Of a stretch of DNA of 64,000 nt, positions 42,447-51,326 are shown in pieces. A program made the position numbers and the translations under genes. The notes under the pieces are model-generated. The model was not told where the DNA came from, searched no databases, and was given only the letters and a program-made list of their open reading frames with translations. The stretch lies in NCBI GenBank assembly GCA_046347635.1, contig JAXMFT010000005.1, positions 1-64,000 on the forward strand, in the 5' to 3' direction. Source of the stretch: JAGVSZ01 sp019137045. Lineage in GTDB: Bacteria > Pseudomonadota > Gammaproteobacteria > Burkholderiales > SG8-39. Position 1 is the first letter of the stretch; each line of letters begins with the position of its first letter.

Positions 42447-42474
42447 TTGCCGGTGCGGCGCATTGGGCGACAAT
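42447..42474 (+). promoter_or_regulatory. Possible sigma-70 promoter of the TPR-GNAT-Asn synthase operon
   Basis: TTGCCG (42447-42452), 16-bp spacer, GACAAT (42469-42474), about 100 bp upstream of the TPR gene. A second TACAAT lies at 42549-42554 without a matching -35. The word ACAATCGCCC recurs at both places. The 267-bp gap is divergent with the APH gene, so it probably holds promoters for both directions. Confidence 0.3.
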
Positions 42475-42576
42475 CGCCCGCACGGACCCCTTTCGTCGCG
42501 CGCGCGGGCGGCGTGACATCCGCAACGGGGAACGCGCCCGCCCCTTCGTACAATCGCCCCAGCCGGATCGACCCCC

Positions 42577-43296
42577 ATGCGTTTCCGCTCCGCCGCCGCC
42601 CCGCTCCTCCGATCGTTCGTCCGGCTGCTCGCCGGCGCGGGCCTCGCCGCCTGCGCCGCGGGCGCGCACGCGAACGGCTACCAGTACGGCGACCGCGGCC
42701 CGTACAGCTACTACACCGCGGATCCCAACGAGCGCCTGCTCCTTGGCAGCGTGGAGGGCAACCACCTCAACCTGCTGCGCCAGAAGACGCGCCATCCCGA
42801 CCCGTACCTCGTCTTCGGCGAGTGCGACTTCGTCCTCGGCAAGTTCCCCAACCACCCCGAGGCGCTCTACCTCTGCACCGAGCAGAGCGCGACGCGCGCG
42901 AAGAAGCCCGAGATCGGCCAGCGCTACCTCGACCGCGCGGTGCAGCTCTTCCCCGACGACGCCTCCACCCAGGTGATCTACGGCATCTACCTGCAGCGCC
43001 TCGGCAAGACGAAGCTCGCGGTGGAGAAGTACCGGCGCGCGCTCGAGCTCGACCCGGCCTCGCGCAACGCCCACTACAACCTCGGCCTCGCCTACCTCAG
43101 CCTCAAGGAGTACGACCGCGCGAACGCGGAGGCGCAGCAGGCCTACGCGCTCGGCCACCCCTCCCCCGGCCTGCGCGAGGGCCTGAAGCGCGCCGGCAAG
43201 TGGCATCCGCTGCCCGCGCCGGCCAAGGCCGCCGAGCCGGCCGTCCCGCCGGCGGCGCCCGCGCCCGCCCCCGCCGAGGGCGCGGCGCAGAAGTGA
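42577..43296 (+). CDS. Secreted tetratricopeptide-repeat protein
   Basis: A 239-residue periplasmic or outer-membrane-associated protein with a signal peptide (hydrophobic residues ~14-28, cleavage near GAHA). Its TPR helices are visible as ALYLCTEQSATRAKKPEIG, DASTQVIYGIYLQRLGKTKL, AVEKYRRALELDP and NAHYNLGLAYLSLKEYDRA. The C-terminal ~35 residues are Pro/Ala-rich linker. It probably acts as a scaffold for EPS assembly. First gene of a plus-strand trio; its TGA overlaps the GTG of the next gene (GTGA at 43293-43296). Confidence 0.85.
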   Translation: MRFRSAAAPLLRSFVRLLAGAGLAACAAGAHANGYQYGDRGPYSYYTADPNERLLLGSVEGNHLNLLRQKTRHPDPYLVFGECDFVLGKFPNHPEALYLCTEQSATRAKKPEIGQRYLDRAVQLFPDDASTQVIYGIYLQRLGKTKLAVEKYRRALELDPASRNAHYNLGLAYLSLKEYDRANAEAQQAYALGHPSPGLREGLKRAGKWHPLPAPAKAAEPAVPPAAPAPAPAEGAAQK

Positions 43297-44435
43297 CCGC
43301 GCCGCGCGCGTCCTGGGTCACCGACCCGGCGGCCTTCGCCGCGCTCGCCCCGCGCTGGGACGCGCTGTGCGCGGCGTCCGCCCGCCCGAGCGTGTTCGCG
43401 AGCCACGCGTGGCTCGACAGCGCGTGGGCGTGGGCGCAGGCCTCGAGCGCCCCGCGCATCCTGCTCGTGGACGACGGCGCGGCCGCCGCCGCGCTCGCGC
43501 TCGCGCGCGAGCCGCTCGCCGGCCTGCCGTTCCGCACGCTGCAATGGCTGGAGGTCCCCGACGCGCAGGACTGCGACCTCGTGTGCGCGCCCGGCGCGGA
43601 GGTCGCGGCCGCGAGCGCGCTGCTCGACGCGCTGCTCGCCGAGCGCGGCGCGTGGGACAAGCTGCGCCTCGGCCGCCTCGACGACGACTCGGCGGTGCGC
43701 AGCGCGCTGCCGCCGCTGCTCGAGGCGCGCCGCGTCGCCTACCGGCTCGAGCAGGTGGACGCGAACCTCTACGTGGACCTCGCCGGCGACTGGGAGGGCT
43801 TCCAGGCCGCGCTCAGCCGCAGCTTCAAGAAGAAGCTCAACCTCGCGCGCAACCGGCTCGCGAAGCTCGGCGCGACGCGCGTGGCGAGCTACGGCGCGCC
43901 GGGCGGCGAGCTCGCGGCCGCGGACGCGTTCGCGGCGCTCACCGCGATCTCGGCGAAGAGCTGGAAGCAGGCCACCGGCACGACGCTCGACCAGCCGGGG
44001 CCGGCGGCGTTCGCCGCGCGCCTCGCGGCGCGCTTCGCGGGCTCGGGGCGGCTCCACGTTTGGCTCCTCTACCTCGACGAGCGCGTGGTCGCGACCGAGC
44101 TGCAGCTCGTGCAGGGGAAGAACGTGCACGCCCTGCGCTCGGACTTCGACCCCGAGCTCGAGGACGCCTCGCCGGGCACCAACCTCAGCGTGGAGATCCT
44201 GCGCCGCCTGTTCGCGTCCCACCAGGGCGGGCGCTACCTGATGGGGCCGGGCGCGAACGCGTACAAGCGGCGCTGGACCGACAAGGCGCTGCCGCTCTAC
44301 GAGCTCACCGCGTACAGCCCGACGGCGCGCGGCCGCGCGCGCTACCTCCTCGAGCAGAAGCTGCGCCCGGCGGCGCGCCGCATCCGCGACCGGATGCACA
44401 AGCCGCAGCCCGCGGCGGTGGCGGAGACGGAGTGA
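43293..44435 (+). CDS. GNAT/FemAB-like acyltransferase (Acetyltransf_6, BioF2-like)
   Basis: A 380-residue protein from a GTG overlapping the previous stop. The frame extends upstream across the TPR gene, but only the part from VTAPRASWVTDP is protein-like. Hallmarks are ARPSVFASHAWLDSAW, LSRSFKKKLNLARNRL, LHVWLLYLDERVVATELQL, FDPELEDASPGTNLSVEIL and MGPGANAYKRRWTD. This fold transfers acyl or aminoacyl groups onto amino sugars or peptides; related genes are common in XrtA EPS loci, where a FemAB homologue also occurs. Donor and acceptor are unknown. Confidence 0.85.
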   Translation: MTAPRASWVTDPAAFAALAPRWDALCAASARPSVFASHAWLDSAWAWAQASSAPRILLVDDGAAAAALALAREPLAGLPFRTLQWLEVPDAQDCDLVCAPGAEVAAASALLDALLAERGAWDKLRLGRLDDDSAVRSALPPLLEARRVAYRLEQVDANLYVDLAGDWEGFQAALSRSFKKKLNLARNRLAKLGATRVASYGAPGGELAAADAFAALTAISAKSWKQATGTTLDQPGPAAFAARLAARFAGSGRLHVWLLYLDERVVATELQLVQGKNVHALRSDFDPELEDASPGTNLSVEILRRLFASHQGGRYLMGPGANAYKRRWTDKALPLYELTAYSPTARGRARYLLEQKLRPAARRIRDRMHKPQPAAVAETE

Positions 44436-44439
44436 GCCG

Positions 44440-46261
44440 ATGAGCGGCGCGGCGGCGTTCGCCGGGTGGGTGGACCTCGACGCGCTGCGCGCGGCGCCCG
44501 CGCTGGACGCGCGCGTCGAGCGCGACGGCGCGGGCGTGCGAGTCACCGGCGCCGGCGTGGAGGCGCGCGCCGACGGCCACGCGGCCGACGTCGCGGCGGA
44601 CGCGGACGCCGTCGTGGCGGCCCGCGGGCGCGCCGCGCTTCGACGCCGACCCGCCGGGCGCGGACGGCCCGGCCGCGCGCTGGCTGCGCGCCTACCGGGC
44701 GCACGGCGCCGAGTGCGTGCGCGCGGCGCGCGGCCCGTTCGCGGTGGTGATCGCGGACCGGCGCGCGGGATCGATCCTCGGCGCGACCGACCGCTTCGCG
44801 ATCCGGCCCCTGTGCTACGCGGTCGAGGGCGCGCTTCGCCTTCTCCGACCGCGCGGACGCCGTCGCGCTGCGCGGCGAGCGCGCGCTCGACCCGCAGGCG
44901 CTCTTCGACTACCTCTACTTCCACGTCATCCCGGCGCCGCGCACGATCTTCCGCGGCGTGAGCCGGCTCGAGCACGGCCACGCGGTGCGCTTCGACGGCG
45001 CGCGGGCGGCGGCCGCGGCGCACTGGACGCCGCGCTTCGCCGAGGACGGCCGCGCCACGGTGGCGGCGCTCGCGGACGAGTTCCGCGCGCTGGTGCGCGC
45101 GGCGGTGGCGCGCGAGGCCGGCGCGGGGCAGGCGGGCGCGTTCCTGAGCGGCGGCACCGACAGCTCCACCGTCGCCGGGATGCTCGGCGCGGTCGCCGGG
45201 CGGGCGCGCACCTACTCGATCGGCTTCGACGCGGAGGGCTACGACGAGATGGCCTACGCGCGCATCGCGGCGAAGCACTTCGGCACCGAGCACCACGAGT
45301 ACTACGTGACGCCGGAGGACCTGGTGGGCGGCATCCCGCTCGTCGCGGCGCACTACGACCAGCCGTTCGGGAACTCCTCCGCGGTGCCGGCCTACTACTG
45401 CGCGCTGCGGGCGCGGGAGGACGGCGTGGCGCGCCTGCTCGCCGGGGACGGCGGGGACGAGCTCTTCGGCGGCAACGTGCGCTACGCGAAGCAGCGCGTC
45501 TTCGGCGCCTACGAGGCGCTGCCCGGCGGGCTGCGGCGCGGGCTGGTCGAGCCGCTGGTGGACGGCCTGCCGGCGCTCGCGCGCGTGCCGCTCGCGCGCA
45601 AGGCGGCGAGCTACGTGCGGCAGGCGCGCGTCGCCATGCCCGACCGCATCCAGAGCTACAACCTGCTCGAGCGGCTGGGCGTGGGCGAGGTGCTGACGGC
45701 GCGGTTCCTGGCGGACGTGGACGCGGGCGCGCCCTTGCGCCGCGCAGGGCGGCGCGCGTACGGCGCGAGCGGCGCGCGCACGCTCGTGAACCGCATGCTC
45801 GAGTACGACTGGAAGTACACCTGGCCGACAACGACCTGCCGAAGGTGACCGGCACCACCGCGCTCGCGGGGCTCGCGGTCGGCTTCCCGCTGCTCGCCGA
45901 CGAGCTGGTGGACTTCTCGCTGCGGCTGCCGCCGGAGCTCAAGCTGAAGGGGCTGCGGCTGCGCTACTTCTTCAAGGAGGCGCTGCGCGGCTTCCCGCCC
46001 GACGCGATCCTGGCCAAGAAGAAGCACGGCTTCGGCCTGCCGTTCGGCGTGTGGCTCACGCGCCACGCGGCGCTGCGCGAGTTCGCGCTGCAGGCGCTCG
46101 CGCGGTTCGGCGAGCGCGGGGTGGTGCGCGCCGACTTCCTCGCCTCGCTCGGCGGCGCGCGGCTGCGCGAGCGGCCGGGCTACTACGGCGAGATGATCTG
46201 GATCCTGGTCGCGCTCGAGCACTGGCTCGAGCGGCGGGCGACGGGGTTCGCGGTGCGCTAG
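44440..46261 (+). CDS. Asparagine-synthase-like protein with degenerate glutaminase domain (three frameshifts)
   Basis: Pieces in three frames restore a ~607-residue protein: MSGAAAFAGWVDLDALR, then ARGPFAVVIADRRAGSIL, FAFSDRADAVALRGERAL, YLYFHVIPAPRTIFRGVSRL, the PP-loop AFLSGGTDSSTVAGML, ARLLAGDGGDELFGGN and a tail KKKHGFGLPFGVWLTRH. Frame changes lie near 44635, 44840 and 45825. The ATP-pyrophosphatase site is intact, so it should adenylate a carboxylate and form an amide or ester. The N-terminus lacks the nucleophilic Cys2 of class II glutaminases (Met-Ser-Gly) and that domain is short, so ammonia from glutamine is unlikely. It ends convergently against a deacetylase gene, stops overlapping at a CTAG (46258-46261). 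Confidence 0.8.
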
Positions 46262-47222
46262 ACGCGAGCCGACGGCGCGCGCCGCAGGTCCTGCGCGAGC
46301 CGCAACCCCGCTTTCCACTCGGCCCGGTCCCACGGCGTAAGCGCGGCACCTGGAAAGGATCGTCGCCCGGCGCCGCGGCGCCCCAGGCCGTGGACACCGC
46401 GCCGTCGAAACCCAGCTCGCGCACCATCGCCACGTGCCCGGCCGCGTAGTCGGCGCCGGGCTTGCCGTTCGGATAGGCGAACAGCCCGACGCGCGCGCCG
46501 ATGATCGCCTCGAGCCGCCGCCGCCCGCTCTCGATCTCGCCGCGCGCGGTCGCCGCGTCGGTGCGCGCGAGGATCGGGTGCGTCACGGTGTGCGCGCCGA
46601 CCGTCATGCCCGACCGGTGCAGCGCGGCCACCTGCTCGGCGCGCATCATCAGGTCGCGCGGCAGCGTCGCGCCCGCCGCCGCCGCGATGCGCGCCGCGAG
46701 CTCGCCGCGCTCGCCCGGCGGCCGCGGCTTGATGGCGCGCAGGATCGCGGCGATCGCCTGGCGGCGCTCCTCGTCGTTCCCGAGCGGGTGATTCCCGAGG
46801 CCCAGCGCGCCCAGGTCGAGCGCGTCGCCGCGCGCCTGCCGCACCGCCTCGATCACCACGTCGTTGAACATGATCCCGCCGTCGAGGAACCCGGTCGCGA
46901 CGAAGAAGGTGGCCGGCAGCCCGAGCCGCGCGAGGATCGGCGCGGCGAGGTCGTGGTTGTCGCGGTAACCGTCGTCGAACGTGATCGCGAGCGGGCGCGC
47001 GGGCAGCCTCCCCGCCTGGAGCCCGGCGACCGCGTCGGCGAGCGGGAGCGCGTTGAAGTGCGCCTTCAGCCAGCGCAGGCGCGTCTCGAACTCGGCGGGG
47101 GTCGGCTCGCCCGGCCGCAGCGGGTCCGGCGCGGCCAGCACGCGATGGTAGATGAGCACCGTCAGGCGCGAACGCGCGCCGGCCGGGGCGAGCGCACCCA
47201 GCAGGAGACGCATCGGGCTCAT
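46258..47222 (-). CDS. Polysaccharide deacetylase (NodB-type), frameshift near 46340
   Basis: About 320 residues, NodB homology domain, likely de-N-acetylating amino sugars of the polymer. Signatures are LTVLIYHRVLAAPDPLRPGE, the metal/catalytic ITFDDGYRDN and the zinc-binding HTVTHPIL. The frame slips near 46340; a one-base correction gives the tail PWDRAEWKAGLRLAQDLRRA and a stop at 46258 overlapping the stop of the Asn-synthase-like gene. Different subfamily from the XrtA deacetylase at 59 kb. Its start lies 10 bp from the end of the CapK-like gene, so it is the last gene of that minus-strand run. Confidence 0.82.
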
Positions 47223-47232
47223 CCCGCGCGCC

Positions 47233-48603
47233 TCACGCCGCCACCCGGCTCACCACGTAGCGGTGCTTGCCGGACCGCTCGGGCGGGATGTCGTCCACGA
47301 CCTCGACGCTCACGTCCACCTCGCCGCCCAGGCGGCGCTTGAACGCCGCGCGGATGCGCCCGATCGCGGCGGGGTCGAACGCCGGCGACGGCACGACGAG
47401 CACGCGCGTGCGCGCCAGCGACTCCTGCACGATCTTGAAGCGCTCGATGCCGGGCTCCTCGCGCACCGAGTAGATGAGCGCGAGGCCGTGCATCACCGTG
47501 CCGTCGGCCGCGACCACGAAATCCGTGGTGCGGCCCTGGACCTCGGCGAGGAGCGGCAGCCCGCGCCCGCAGGCGCACGCGCGGTCGTCGCGCACGCCGA
47601 CGTCGCCGGTGCGGTAGCGCACGAACGGAAAGTCCTTCGTCGCGAGATGCGTGACGACGATCTCGCCCGCCTCCCCCGCCGGCAGCGCCCGGCCCGCCGC
47701 GTCCACGATCTCGACGATCGCGTCCTCCGCGGTCAGGTGCATGCCGCCCTCCGGGCACTCGTGCGCGAGGAAGCCGGCGTCGCGCCCGCCGTAGCCGTTC
47801 GCGACGCGGCAGCCGAAGGCTTGCGCGATCGCGGCGCGCTGGTCCTCGTACAGCCGCTCGGCGGTCACGAAGGCCACCGCCACGCCGAGGTCGTCCAGGC
47901 GGACGCCGCGCCGGCGCGCGTGGCGCGCGATCAGCGCGATCGACGAGGGATAACCGAACAGCATCTTCGGCCGCCGCGCCCGGATGCGCGCGACGAAGCG
48001 GTCGAGCTTCGCCTCCGACATCTCGAAGGCGGGCAGCAGCTCGGTCCGCATCAGCCGGTCGCGCAGCCCGCGCAGGCGGTCCTGCGCGCCGAGCTCGATC
48101 GGCGAGCCCCACACGACGATCTCCGGGTCGCCGACGTCCACGCCCCACCAGCGCGTGGCGCGCCACTTCGCCGCCACGTCGTGGCTCACCCGCTCGGCGC
48201 CGATGTAGAACACCAGCGGCTCGCCGGACGAGCCGCCGGTGTTGAAGCGCGCGAGGCGCGCCGCGCGCTCGGACCTGAGGGCGTCGACGTGCGCGCGGAT
48301 GAGCGGCTTGGTGAGGAACGGCAGCCGCCCGAGGTCGGCGAGCGCGCGGACCGCCCCCGGGTCGAACCCCGACCGGGCGAACAGCTCGCGGTAGTACGGC
48401 ACGTGCGCGCCCGCGTGCGCGAGCAGCGCCCGCAGCCGCTCGAGCTGCAGCGCCTCCAGCCGCGCGCGCGGCCACCACTGGCTCTCCTCCATGCGCCGGC
48501 GGACCGCGGTGGTGGCGTGCGCCTTCAGCCGCTCCTGCAGCGGGAAGACGAGCCCGGCGATCAACCGGGTGAAGCCGTCGCTGTGGGCGCGGACCGGGAT
48601 CAC
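47233..48603 (-). CDS. CapK-like acyl-CoA/AMP ligase family protein (phenylacetate-CoA ligase-like)
   Basis: A 456-residue adenylate-forming enzyme. The ATP-binding loop FNTGGSSGEPLVF, the region KMLFGYPSSIALIARHA and GYGGRDAGFLAHECPEGG, the adenylation hinge FPFVRYRTGDVG and a C-terminal lysine region (PPERSGKHRYVV) mark the phenylacetate-CoA-ligase/CapK family. Capsule-locus members are thought to activate an unknown carboxylate for polymer decoration. The start is a GTG overlapping the previous stop (GTGA at 48600-48603). Confidence 0.87.
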   Translation of the reverse strand: MIPVRAHSDGFTRLIAGLVFPLQERLKAHATTAVRRRMEESQWWPRARLEALQLERLRALLAHAGAHVPYYRELFARSGFDPGAVRALADLGRLPFLTKPLIRAHVDALRSERAARLARFNTGGSSGEPLVFYIGAERVSHDVAAKWRATRWWGVDVGDPEIVVWGSPIELGAQDRLRGLRDRLMRTELLPAFEMSEAKLDRFVARIRARRPKMLFGYPSSIALIARHARRRGVRLDDLGVAVAFVTAERLYEDQRAAIAQAFGCRVANGYGGRDAGFLAHECPEGGMHLTAEDAIVEIVDAAGRALPAGEAGEIVVTHLATKDFPFVRYRTGDVGVRDDRACACGRGLPLLAEVQGRTTDFVVAADGTVMHGLALIYSVREEPGIERFKIVQESLARTRVLVVPSPAFDPAAIGRIRAAFKRRLGGEVDVSVEVVDDIPPERSGKHRYVVSRVAA

Positions 48604-49709
48604 GCCGCCGTCGCCGCGGCGGCGCGCGCCGCGAGGCAGTCCGCGTACAGCGCCGCCAGCTCGCCGCGCACGCGCGCCCACGCGTAACGCTGCACCTCGG
48701 CCAGCCCGGCGGCCACCAGGCCCGCGCGCAACCGCGCGTCGCGCAGGAGCGCGAGCGCCGCGTCGGCCATCGCCCGGTCGTCGCCCGCCGCGACGAGCAG
48801 CGCGGTCTTGCCGTGCGCGACCACGAAGGGCACGCCGCCGACGTCCGTGCTCACGACCGGCACGCCGCTCGCGAGCGCCTCGAGGATCGAGTTCGGCATG
48901 TTGTCGACGCGGCTCGGGTTGAGCACCACGTCGGCGTCCCGATAGAGCGCGGCCATCTGGTCGCGGTCGAGCCGCCCGGTGAAGGCCACGGCGCCGCCGA
49001 CGCCGAGCGACTCTGCGAGCGCGCGCAGCTCGTCCAGCGCGGGGCCGGTGCCGGCGACGGACAGCCGTGCGCCGGGCAGCGCGGCCCGCACCGCGGCGAA
49101 CGCGCGCAGCGCGGTCCCCACGTCGTAGATCGGCTCGAGGTTGCGCGCGACGACCAGGTGCGGCGCGGCCGGGTCGCGCCGCGCGTCCGCCGCCGGGCGG
49201 AAGCGCTCGAGGTCGACGACGTTCGGCAGCACGCGGCTCGCGATGCCGTGCTCGGCGAACACGCGCTGCAGGAAACCCGACGGGACCGCGAGCGCGGCGG
49301 CGCGCGCGAGCGTGGCCCGCACCGCGCGCGCGGAGCCGCGCAGGAACGCCGCCGCCTCGCCGCCCCGGTAGTTGACGACCACCGGCACGCCGCGCCACGC
49401 CGCGACGCGGATGGCCGGCGCGGCGAACAGGTGCCACGCCCAGCCGGAGTTCGCCATGACGTGGAAGAGATCGGCCGCGCCCGCGGCGCGCCAGAGCCGC
49501 ACGAGGTACGGCGCCAGGCGGAAGCCCGCGCGCAGCCCGCGCACGCGGCCGACCCAGGCGGGACGGTAGGGCGCGTTGACCTGCACGAGCGCGACGCGCG
49601 CGCCCTCGGCGGCGAGCAGCTCCGCGAGCTGGCGGGTCTGGTTGGCCATCCCGCCCGCGGGCGGCGGCAGCGGTCCGACCAGCACCACCCGCAGGCCCAC
49701 GAGCGTCAT
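48600..49709 (-). CDS. Glycosyltransferase family 4
   Basis: A 369-residue GT4. The ATG at 49709 is chosen because it overlaps the upstream stop (ATGA) and begins MTLVGLRVVLVGPLPPPAGG; the open frame continues upstream without protein-like sequence. Landmarks are GGMANQTRQLAELL, VMANSGWAWHLFA, LPNVVDLERFRP, LSVAGTGPALDELRAL, AVAFTGRLDRDQMAALY and the EX7E region LNPSRVDNMPNSILEALASG. The GG-MANQ N-terminus recalls exopolysaccharide GTs of XrtA loci. Confidence 0.88.
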   Translation of the reverse strand: MTLVGLRVVLVGPLPPPAGGMANQTRQLAELLAAEGARVALVQVNAPYRPAWVGRVRGLRAGFRLAPYLVRLWRAAGAADLFHVMANSGWAWHLFAAPAIRVAAWRGVPVVVNYRGGEAAAFLRGSARAVRATLARAAALAVPSGFLQRVFAEHGIASRVLPNVVDLERFRPAADARRDPAAPHLVVARNLEPIYDVGTALRAFAAVRAALPGARLSVAGTGPALDELRALAESLGVGGAVAFTGRLDRDQMAALYRDADVVLNPSRVDNMPNSILEALASGVPVVSTDVGGVPFVVAHGKTALLVAAGDDRAMADAALALLRDARLRAGLVAAGLAEVQRYAWARVRGELAALYADCLAARAAAATAA

Positions 49710-50920
49710 GCCGCGACGCGGTTCCGCGCGAGGCGCTCGAAGACGGGCCGGTAGCGCGCGACGCTCGCCGCCCAGGTGCGCTCGGTCTCGACGAAGCGGC
49801 GGCCCGCGTCGCGCAGCAGCGGCCAGCGCGCGCGGTCGCGGACGAGCCCGACGACGGCCGCCGCCAGCGCGGCGCGATCGCCGGCGCGGAACAGGACGCC
49901 GGTCCGGCCGTGCGCGATCAGCTCGCGGTGCCCGCCGACGTCGGAGGCCACGAGCAGCCGGCCCTGCGCCATGGCCTCGAGCGGCTTCAGCGGCGTCACC
50001 AGCTCGGTGAGGCGCATCGAGTGGCGCGGGTACGCGAGGATGTCCACCAGGTCGTAGTAGCGGTTGACGTGAGCGTGGGGCACGCGGCCGGCGAACACGA
50101 CCTGGTCCGCGATCCCGAGCCGCGCCGCCTGGGCCTTGAGCGCCGCCTCCTGAGGCCCGCCACCTACGAGCAGCACGCGCGCGTCGGGGATCTCGGCGAC
50201 GATCGCGGGGAGCGCATCGAGGAGGAGGTCCAACCCTTCGTAGGCGTAAAAGGATCCGATGAATCCGACGACGGTCTTGCCGGCGAGGCCGAGCGTCGCC
50301 TCGAGCCGCTCGTCGGCGACGCCGCCGGTCTGGAACGAGGCGGCATCCACCGCGTTCGGGATGACCGTCACGCGCTGCGCCGGGATGCCGCGCGCGACGA
50401 TGTCCTGCCGCAGTCCCTCGCAGATCGTCGTCACGTGGTCGGCGCGCTTCAGCGCCTGAGTCTCCAGCGCACGCACCAGCCGGTAGCGCGGCCCCCACTC
50501 GGCGTGCGTGCCGTGGTCGACCGCGGCGTCCTCCCAGAACGCGCGCACCTCGTACACCACCGGGAGGCCGAGGCGCCGGCCGACGCGCAGCGCCGGGATC
50601 GCGTTCAGCACCGGCGAGTGCGCGTGCAGGAGGTCGGGCCTGACGCGGCGCGCGATCTCCTCGAGACGCCGGGTGGTGGCGGCGATCAGGCGCATCTCGT
50701 GCATGCCCGGCACGAAGCCGCGCGCGTCGGCCATCGGCGTGCGGTAGAAGTGCCAGCCGTCCACGTCCTCCTCGTCCACCGTGCAGCCCGCCTGCTTCGG
50801 GCTGGTGAGGTGGAAGGTCTCCCAGCCGAGCGCACGCTGCTCCCTGAGGATCGACACCGTGCGGAACGTGTAGCCGCTTTGCAGCGGGATCGAGTGGTCG
50901 AGGACGTGCAGGATGCGCAT
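49706..50920 (-). CDS. PEP-CTERM/exosortase A-associated glycosyltransferase (Daro_2409-like, TIGR04063)
   Basis: A 404-residue GT4 with the family-specific N-terminus MRILHVLDHSIPLQSGYTFR, followed by ILREQRALGWETFHLTSPK, AFWEDAAVDHGTHAEWGPRY, VIPNAVDAASFQTG, VVGFIGSFYAYEGLDLLLDA and the donor motif LTELVTPLKPLEAMAQGR. Adds a sugar to the lipid-linked repeat at the cytoplasmic face. Its start is 8 bp from the end of dgkA and its end overlaps the following GT4 (ATGA), so the minus-strand genes from here to 47.2 kb are tightly coupled. Confidence 0.92.
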   Translation of the reverse strand: MRILHVLDHSIPLQSGYTFRTVSILREQRALGWETFHLTSPKQAGCTVDEEDVDGWHFYRTPMADARGFVPGMHEMRLIAATTRRLEEIARRVRPDLLHAHSPVLNAIPALRVGRRLGLPVVYEVRAFWEDAAVDHGTHAEWGPRYRLVRALETQALKRADHVTTICEGLRQDIVARGIPAQRVTVIPNAVDAASFQTGGVADERLEATLGLAGKTVVGFIGSFYAYEGLDLLLDALPAIVAEIPDARVLLVGGGPQEAALKAQAARLGIADQVVFAGRVPHAHVNRYYDLVDILAYPRHSMRLTELVTPLKPLEAMAQGRLLVASDVGGHRELIAHGRTGVLFRAGDRAALAAAVVGLVRDRARWPLLRDAGRRFVETERTWAASVARYRPVFERLARNRVAA

Positions 50921-50928
50921 CGCGCCGG

Positions 50929-51309
50929 TCAGAAGAGGACGAGCAGCCAGGTCGCGGCGAGGTTGACGAGGCTCACGAACACCGCGGCGCTGCCGAGATC
51001 CTTGGCGCGCGCGGCGAGCGCGTGGTCGCCCGGGGAGACGAGGTCGACCACCGACTCCACCGCGGAGTTGAGCAGCTCCACCACCAGCACCAGCAGGACG
51101 CTCGCGACGAGGGCCGCCTTCCCCGGCGGCGAGGCGGGGAGGAACAGGGCGACCGGGATCAGCACCGCCGCGAGGGCGAGCTCCTGCCGGAACGCGTGCT
51201 CGCGCGCAATCGCCGTGCGCAGGCCGGCGAGCGAGTAGCCGAACGCGCGCCGGATCCGGGCGAGGCCGCCGACGCTCTTGTGCCGGTTGACGGGCGGGGG
51301 CTGCACCAT
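50929..51309 (-). CDS. dgkA: Diacylglycerol kinase (prokaryotic DgkA type)
   Basis: A 126-residue integral membrane protein starting MVQPPPVNRHKSVGG, with three hydrophobic helices and the DgkA signature (FRQELALAAVLIPVAL, VVELLNSAVESVVDLVSP, HALAARAKDLGSAAVF). It phosphorylates diacylglycerol to phosphatidic acid. DAG is produced when glycerol-phosphate or phosphoethanolamine is moved from phospholipids to glycans, and an LtaS/OpgB-like transferase lies in this locus at 33-35 kb. Located between amidotransferase 1 and a glycosyltransferase gene with short gaps (17 and 8 bp). Confidence 0.9.
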   Translation of the reverse strand: MVQPPPVNRHKSVGGLARIRRAFGYSLAGLRTAIAREHAFRQELALAAVLIPVALFLPASPPGKAALVASVLLVLVVELLNSAVESVVDLVSPGDHALAARAKDLGSAAVFVSLVNLAATWLLVLF

Positions 51310-51326
51310 CGCTCCTCCTCGCCGGC

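Noticed and set aside
41140..43206. Single large minus-strand gene covering the APH gene and the region opposite the TPR gene
   Set aside because: Only the part between 42309 and ~41820 is protein-like in that frame; the remainder is GC-driven open frame antisense to the TPR gene.
42414..43292. Upstream extension of the GNAT gene frame
   Set aside because: It runs through the TPR gene in another frame as Pro/Arg/Ala-rich sequence. The TPR protein has a signal peptide and real repeats, and the GNAT homology begins only at the GTG at 43293.
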